Shown here piece by piece: positions 58,746-64,000 of a DNA stretch of 64,000 nt. The notes under the pieces were generated by a model. The model was not told the DNA's origin and ran no database searches. It saw only the letters and a program-made list of their open reading frames with translations. The first letter of the stretch is position 1. Each line of letters begins with the position of its first letter. Position numbers and translations under genes: made by a program. This DNA comes from Chelonoidis abingdonii (Eukaryota; Chordata; Testudines; Testudinidae), in assembly GCF_003597395.2 (NCBI RefSeq), contig NC_133773.1:127214913-127278912 (forward strand), read 5' to 3'.

Positions 58746-59039
58746 CAGGGATTGGCAACCTATGGCACCCTGGCGGGCCGGTCTGGTTTGTTTACCTGCC
58801 GCGTCCGCAGGTTAGGCTGATCGCGGCTCCCACTGGCTGAGGTGGACTGTGCAAAGCCGCGCTGGCTGAGGGATGCGCTGGCCGCTGCTTCCTGCAGCCC
58901 CCATTGGTCTGGAATGATGAATCACTGCCAGTGGGAGCTGCAATCGGCCGAACCTACAGACGCGGCAGGTAAATAAACCAGCCCGGCCCGCCAGGGTGCT
59001 TACCCAGGCAGGCCGCGTGCCAAAGGTTGCTGATCCCTG
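58746..59039. mobile_element. hAT-type MITE, 294 bp, with 8-bp target duplication
   Basis: The ends CAGGGATTGGCAACC and GGTTGCTGATCCCTG are inverted repeats. The flanks ACTTGTAC (58738-58745) and ACTTATAC (59040-59047) match at 7 of 8 bases. The interior has GCCGCGTCCGC and GGCGGGCCGG blocks in inverted arrangement and is non-coding. Confidence 0.88.
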
Positions 59040-59484
59040 ACTTATACACTTGCTTAACTTGTCTAACATGAGTAGTCCCACTAAAATCAGTGGGACTACT
59101 CACAATAGTAAAGTTAAGCTAGTAGATGAAGTTAGGACTTCACTTGGCATCAAAATTGCAAAATAACTGAAAATATTTTTGTTGAATGGTTATATTTAGA
59201 AACCAGTTATTATAATTCAAGGATGACTAATACAGTTTTGTAAATGTGGGAGAATTGATATATACTGCAAATCCTATTAGCGTGCTATTTCCTTATTTGT
59301 GATCTGACACTTGCTTTTTTCTGTGCAGTGCCTTTCTTATTAAAATCCCTGAATACATATTTTAAACAACTTTTTTTATTTACCATTGGGCTAGCAGACA
59401 GACTCCAGATTTTCCTTGTGTTTGGATATTTTTTAAGGCTGCTTGTAGATCTCTATATTCATAGCAAAAGTGTTGCCTGTAATC

Positions 59485-60396
59485 ATGAACAGTGGAAATC
59501 AATTTGTGGAAACTCTAAAGAAAGTTGGTTATCCAAAAGCTGCTGAGCTTAATGGAGAAGACTTTGACTGGTTGTTTGAAACTGTGGAAGATAAATCATT
59601 TTTGGAGTGGTTTTGTGGAAATGTGAATGAGCAGCATGTGTTAACTGAAAAAGAACTGCAAGCTTTTGATGCTCTTCTTAAATCTGGCAAGCCCATTTTA
59701 GAAGAGGCGGCTTTGGATGAAGTTCTTAAAACCTGCAAAACCTTTGATTCAAAATCAAGTAGCATGGACGAAGGAGAACTTCAGAGGCTAGAGGAAGAAT
59801 TTCAAGCTCTTCAGAAAATTAAAAACCTAAAAATTCATCGTCGTAATAAGCTTCAAATGATGTCCTCAACAAACAGCCATATGTCACTGAAGTTAAATGA
59901 TGAAGCAGAAGAAGCAGCTAAAATTCTGAAAGAGGGACAAGGAATTTTCACTGCTATAAATACTAAGATAAATAATGAACTTCACTCTCTTACTGAAGGA
60001 GTTAAGAAGTTGACCTTTTTCTTCACCTTTTCTGACTCAGAACAAGGCTTAGGTCCTCATCCAGTATTTTTATCCCAACTTGTCTTGGATAAATATTTGT
60101 GTCAGGAAGAGAAAAGCACTGCTGCACTTACTTCATACACAAAAAAACAGTTTTTTCAAGGTATATCAGAGTTGGTTGAAAGCTCAAATGAAGAAAATTT
60201 CCAACTTGTAGATATAAGCAAGCCATTAATTTGTGATGAGAACAATGAAGTCTGCAAGGAGAGACTTGAGATGGCTAGGCTACAGATGGCATATATTTGT
60301 GCTCAACATCAGCTGATTCAACGTAAAGCTAAAGATTTAAGCATAAGCTCAGCTGTACAATGGGCAGAGAATAATCTTCAATCCTTACAGAACAAG
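59485..60396 (+). CDS. HAUS3: HAUS3 coding exon 1 (residues 1-304)
   Basis: The exon begins at 59329 after TTTTTTCTGTGCAG; 156 bases of 5' UTR precede the start codon. I chose ATG at 59485 because the protein then aligns with the vertebrate start (MxxGNxFVETLKK); an in-frame GTG at 59470 is not a start. It ends QSLQNK in phase 0 with donor GTAAGC. Confidence 0.97.
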
Positions 60397-62827
60397 GTAA
60401 GCTGTTAAAGAGAATTATGTATTCTAGTGGAAGTCCTAAACAAAACCCAGACTTTTTACTCTGGATTTAACAAAAGACTAACTGGTAATTACTCACTTTT
60501 TAACTTGAATTGTTTTCCTTTAGTGGTAATAACAAAATTTAATACTAATAAAATCGCAACAGATTCCGGTACATTTAGCGAAATATAATTTCTTAGGTAT
60601 CAAATGGTGTTATTAGTACCATGTCTCCTAGTTTTCAATAAATGTAGTAATTCTAGAAATATTTTTAAATAGATCGTTGGTCCTTTGATTATGTAGTGTT
60701 GATTTCAATTGATCTATACTATATGAAAGAATGGAGAGCCTACTGCATGTATATTATAATACAAGTAGAGACTGAGGTTGAGTTTAAAATTTTTCATTGT
60801 ATATTGGGCAAAATTTTAAAATAGTAAACATTTCCTGCCCTTTTTCTTGTTTAGCATAGCTTTTTAATACCTGCCATCCCATCTACCTTTTGCATGAAGA
60901 ATTTTCAAAGTTACAAGTTACTGTTTTGAATCTGGCTAATCACAAACAGGGTTCAGTTTGACTAAAAAGTTGGAGGTTTTTATCTTTATTGACCAGACCA
61001 TTCAGGATTTTCTGTGTTCGTTTACTTTTTTGAATGGTAGTTCTAGATGTCCCTTGATTTTCACAGAGGAGCCATCATTCCTTGAGGGAAAGAAGTCTGG
61101 CGGCTGGGAAAGTGGTGGGGGAACAAGGATCAGATGTGTCTGTGAAAATTTGGCTGACTAGAGGAAACATTTTAGTTGGGAGGTTTGGCTAATTTGTCGG
61201 GGAGGAGTGTGTGCAAGGGAGCTGGATTGACCTGAGGGAATCAGATTGGAGGCCATATCACACTACTAATGGAAAACGCTACATATAGAACCAAGAGGAA
61301 AGGATGGATTAGATAAGACTAATATCTCAAAAAATTTCCAAAATAAAATTCCAATAATTTTGGAATCACTTTATGAAAGTGTAAGTGGTGGTTTCCCTCC
61401 TCACCATACAACTTTAAAACCTCAGTTATGTATCTGGTACCATAAGAATTGTTTGCATATGGCATAATGGTTAAGGCCATGTTTTAGTCACGGGTATTTT
61501 TAGTAAAAGTCACGAGCAGTAAACAAAAATTCACAGCCTGTGACCTGTCCATGATGTTTACTAAAAATACCCCTCACTAAAACTGGGGGGGTGCACGACT
61601 CAGGGGGTGCCTCGGGTGCTGAAGAAGAGGGTGCGGCCTGGGAAAGCACCATGGGTGTTGGGAAGGGGAGAGCAGGTGCTGCGGGGGAGAGTGGGGTTGA
61701 AGGCTCCTTACTCAGCTCCTGGGAAGCGGTGGCCCCAGCTTCCTAGTTCTGCAGGCTGCCTCTGCTCTGCCCCAAGCCCCGGTTCTGCAGCTCCTGTTGG
61801 CTGGGAATCTTGGCCACTGGGAGCTGCGGGGGTGGAGCTGCGGGAGCTGATGGAGAGGAGTGCCCCCCTCCCCCAAGTAAGCAGTGGCTCCAAGCCCTGA
61901 GCCCTCTCACACCCAAACTCCTGCTGCTGGTAGCAGTAGCAGTCAGTGCTACTGACTCAGGAGATGCCCGAGCTGCTCTGGTAGCTGCTGGGCCAGCCGC
62001 ACTGGACTGCTGCAGATGTCCTGGAAAGTTGCGGAATCCATGACCTCTGTGACAAACACGGAGCCTTAATAATTATTGATAAGCGAGACTGCAAAACATA
62101 TTTATTAAAAGTTTGTTGCTTCTTGGATAAGAACATATGTGCCAGTTCCTACTCTTGGGTTCCTCCGTTTCTCAGCAGTACAGAGACAGCTAGCGTTGTT
62201 GTGAATGAGGTCATCAGGGACTACCTTCGATGGTTGTGATTTTCATTGTCCTGAAAAACTTAGGTATTAAAGAACAGTGTTTAACACATATACATATAAA
62301 ATGCGAAATGGTAGCATGGAACATGAATAAAAATGTTAGTAGTCTTTGAATATGTTCTTACAAGTACTTTTGTTTTGCTTTTTGTAGACTTTTGGAAAAG
62401 AACACCTTGAGGCTAGAATTTCTAGATTAAACAGTGAAATTTCAAAAATAAAAAAACAGCTAACTCAAATAAATAATGAAATACTGCCTTCCCTGGTGAA
62501 GGAAAATGCACAGCTATTGAACATGCCTGTGGTGAAAGGAGATTTTGATTTGCAGATTGCTAGACAGGACTACTATACATCAAGACAAGATCAAGTATGC
62601 AATCAGTTGCTAAAACAAAAAGCATCATTTGAACTTCTTCAGCTAGCTTATGAAATTGAATTGAGGAAACATCGGGATATCCATCGTCAACTTGAGAACA
62701 TAATACAAGATCTAAAACAGAGCAGCAAGGCCCTAGAACAGAGACTGGAGATGATGTCTGACCCACTCATATCTGAGCATGCAGTAACAAGGAACACTAT
62801 TGATTCAAGGGATGTTGCGTCTCATAG
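59485..62827 (+). CDS. HAUS3: HAUS3, HAUS augmin-like complex subunit 3; 5' part, runs off the window
   Basis: The CDS joins 59485-60396 and 62388-62827 (to be continued), giving 450 residues plus two bases of a split codon; the human protein has about 603. It starts MNSGNQFVETLKKVGYPKA and contains the family blocks NGEDFDWLFETVEDKSFLEW, FCGNVNEQHVLTEKELQAF, SGKPILEEAALDE, YTKKQFFQGISELVESSNEE, RLEMARLQMAYICAQHQLI and ENAQLLNMPVVKGDFDLQIA. Long parts are predicted coiled coil. By family knowledge it is one of eight augmin subunits that bind spindle microtubules and recruit gamma-tubulin for branching nucleation in mitosis. No ATG precedes 59485 within the exon, and no intact motif is missing. 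Confidence 0.97.
60397..62387 (+). other. HAUS3: HAUS3 intron between coding exons 1 and 2
   Basis: A 2.0-kb intron. It holds the TTAA-flanked repeat at 61471-62069. The rest is A/T-rich and shows no coding motif. Confidence 0.85.
61471..62069. mobile_element. TTAA-flanked MITE-like repeat, about 0.6 kb
   Basis: Both ends lie at TTAA (61471-61474 and 62066-62069). The left end is TTAAGGCCATGTTTTAGTCA and the right end, on the minus strand, TTAAGGCTCCGTGTTTGTCA, an imperfect inverted repeat. TTAA duplication is typical of piggyBac elements, but no transposase is present. The GC-rich interior (CTGCTGCTGG blocks) resembles other turtle MITEs; frames in it are artefacts. Confidence 0.65.
62388..62827 (+). 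CDS. HAUS3: HAUS3 coding exon 2 (residues 305-450)
   Basis: The acceptor is TTTTGCTTTTTGTAG and the donor GTAAATA. It starts TFGKEHLEARISRLNSEISK and carries ENAQLLNMPVVKGDFDLQIA, YYTSRQDQVCNQLLKQKASF and RKHRDIHRQLENIIQDLKQS. It ends within the codon after DVASH (AG of an Arg codon, phase 2). The next exon is outside the window. Confidence 0.96.
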
Positions 62828-64000
62828 GTAAATATTGTACAGTGGTTGTCAAACTTTGACATGAAGTATTATGTGGGAGTTAGTAGACCTCTGTGTAAGT
62901 TACCTACCATTTGCTGTTATTATCTTCTTGCAATCTCTTACTGAGAAGCTCTAATTAACTGCAGCAGGCCTTTGAAATTCCTACCAGGAAGAAATCCATG
63001 GGGCTAGACACTTGCTTTTACTTGTCATATGAAATTCTGTTTGGGTTTGGATGAAATAGTTAACTGTTCAAATTTCCATTTCCCTGCTTTTCATGGTGTT
63101 GCTCCAGAAAACTTTAGCAGCGTGCCAGAATAACTGAGTGTGAATGTTCTAAGGCCAGGCCCATGCTACAGTTGGCATGGCAGAACGCACTGAACTGGGA
63201 ATCTCTAGTACTGGCTAGAGCTGGGTAAAGAGGGAGAGTACCGGGCTGGAATGAACTGCTCCCTGGATCAAGGATGAGGCCCTGTCAGCCCAATCCCACT
63301 ACTTTAGGGTACCATCTGTGGCAGGATCCTCCCCACTTCTGAGGAGGGCACAGAGCTGGGTTTGGTTCCACCCAATTACTCCCAGGTCTAACATAGCCCC
63401 AGCGGCCACCGCCCCACATTGGAATAATAGGATTCTCCTGCTTTTAGCTGATGTAGCTATCTAGTCCTGTAGCTTGAATGTGGTGGGGTGCTGTAGGTTC
63501 AGGATTCAAACCCTACTGATGAGACATTTTGGGGACTTTTGTTCCAACTGTATATTTATAGACTTATTTTTACCTTTTTAAAAAACCTATTAAAATACAT
63601 AGCAAAAGAACCAAAGTGTTCTTTTAATATCGTTATGGTGAAGCTCTGAGAAGATAAGAAAAGTTGGATTTATGGTTCCCTGTGCAATTTTAATTCTGCT
63701 CCCTTGGTAATACTGCATGTATGTTCATAACTTGAGTCTCATGGTATTTGGGTTTTACTTAAAGCCTCAACTTTTTGAATCTGAGTATTACATAAAAATT
63801 TTTTCATTTAAAAACAATAAAGTCCTCATGGTTGTGCAGAAAAGCTTGAAAAGAATAGAGTGCACCCTTAAAGCTCAGAAACCAAAAGGCACATGAAAGG
63901 AACCTTTGGCTTAAAAATTAGACTTATTTGTAAAACGCATATCTTATGATTTTGGGGGGCATGACTCATGTGTTTCGACTGTTCGGAGTTAGCAGTAAGT
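62828..64000 (+). other. HAUS3: HAUS3 intron following coding exon 2 (incomplete)
   Basis: No coding exon matching the next HAUS3 block (LYQVLEGE-like) could be found before the window ends. The region about 63150-63430 has a GC-richer repeat-like texture that I cannot assign. Confidence 0.7.

Larger units (their letters stand above)
57134..59328 (+). other. HAUS3: HAUS3 5' UTR intron
   Basis: It runs from the probable donor at 57134 to the acceptor TTTTTTCTGTGCAG at 59328. It holds the end of the CpG island, a tRNA-derived turtle repeat at 58150-58330 with a (CT)n tract, and the hAT MITE at 58746-59039. The stretch 57.5-58.1 kb shows nothing I can name. Confidence 0.6.

Noticed and set aside
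59470..59484. Earlier GTG start for HAUS3 adding five residues
   Set aside because: Vertebrate HAUS3 begins at the ATG matching 59485, and a GTG start is not expected in this gene.

Overview
The window is nuclear DNA from a vertebrate, almost certainly a turtle. Two split genes have reptile-like proteins, and they sit in DNA loaded with repeats typical of turtle genomes: CR1 LINEs, a tRNA-derived SINE that I recognise as the turtle pol III (Cry-type) family, Penelope-like elements, and many GC-rich hAT, Harbinger and other MITEs. There are no prokaryotic features.

Region 1 (about 480-50,950, + strand) is the complete MXD4 (MAD4) gene. A TATA/CCAAT-type promoter at about 560-930 is followed by six coding exons: 1020-1083, 1641-1740, 13146-13175, 36030-36144, 40847-41006 and 45508-45656. 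All reading phases join correctly and give a 205-residue bHLH-leucine-zipper repressor with an N-terminal SIN3-interaction helix. Introns 2 (11.4 kb), 3 (22.9 kb), 4 (4.7 kb) and 5 (4.5 kb) carry nearly all the mobile DNA. Intron 3 holds a 3-kb CR1 with recognisable endonuclease and reverse transcriptase, a second CR1 3' end, two Penelope-like elements with GIY-YIG endonuclease remains (one containing a nested SINE and a nested MITE), and a hAT remnant. Intron 5 holds a 2.1-kb Harbinger-like element. The 3' UTR has several poly(A) signals; the most distal candidate is near 50,930.

Region 2 (about 50,950-56,640) is intergenic. It has no gene that I can support. It contains an assembly gap inside a G run, and a LINE whose 5' half is inverted relative to its 3' half (twin-priming structure).

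Region 3 (about 56,640-64,000, + strand) is the 5' part of HAUS3. It starts with a CpG-rich promoter carrying two ZNF143-type motifs, then a probable non-coding first exon ending at 57,133, a main coding exon with start codon at 59,485, and a second coding exon at 62,388-62,827. The gene runs off the right edge. In mammals MXD4, HAUS3 and POLN are adjacent on the same strand, and POLN shares the HAUS3 5' region, so the order here is conserved synteny. The two genes are functionally separate: MXD4 opposes MYC at E-boxes, and HAUS3 is an augmin subunit that builds spindle microtubules.

I did not find a new multi-gene system. The most notable items are the twin-primed LINE, nested transposon layers, head-to-head tRNA-like palindromes, the palindrome between TATA box and start site of MXD4, its short uORF, and the paired ZNF143 sites of HAUS3.
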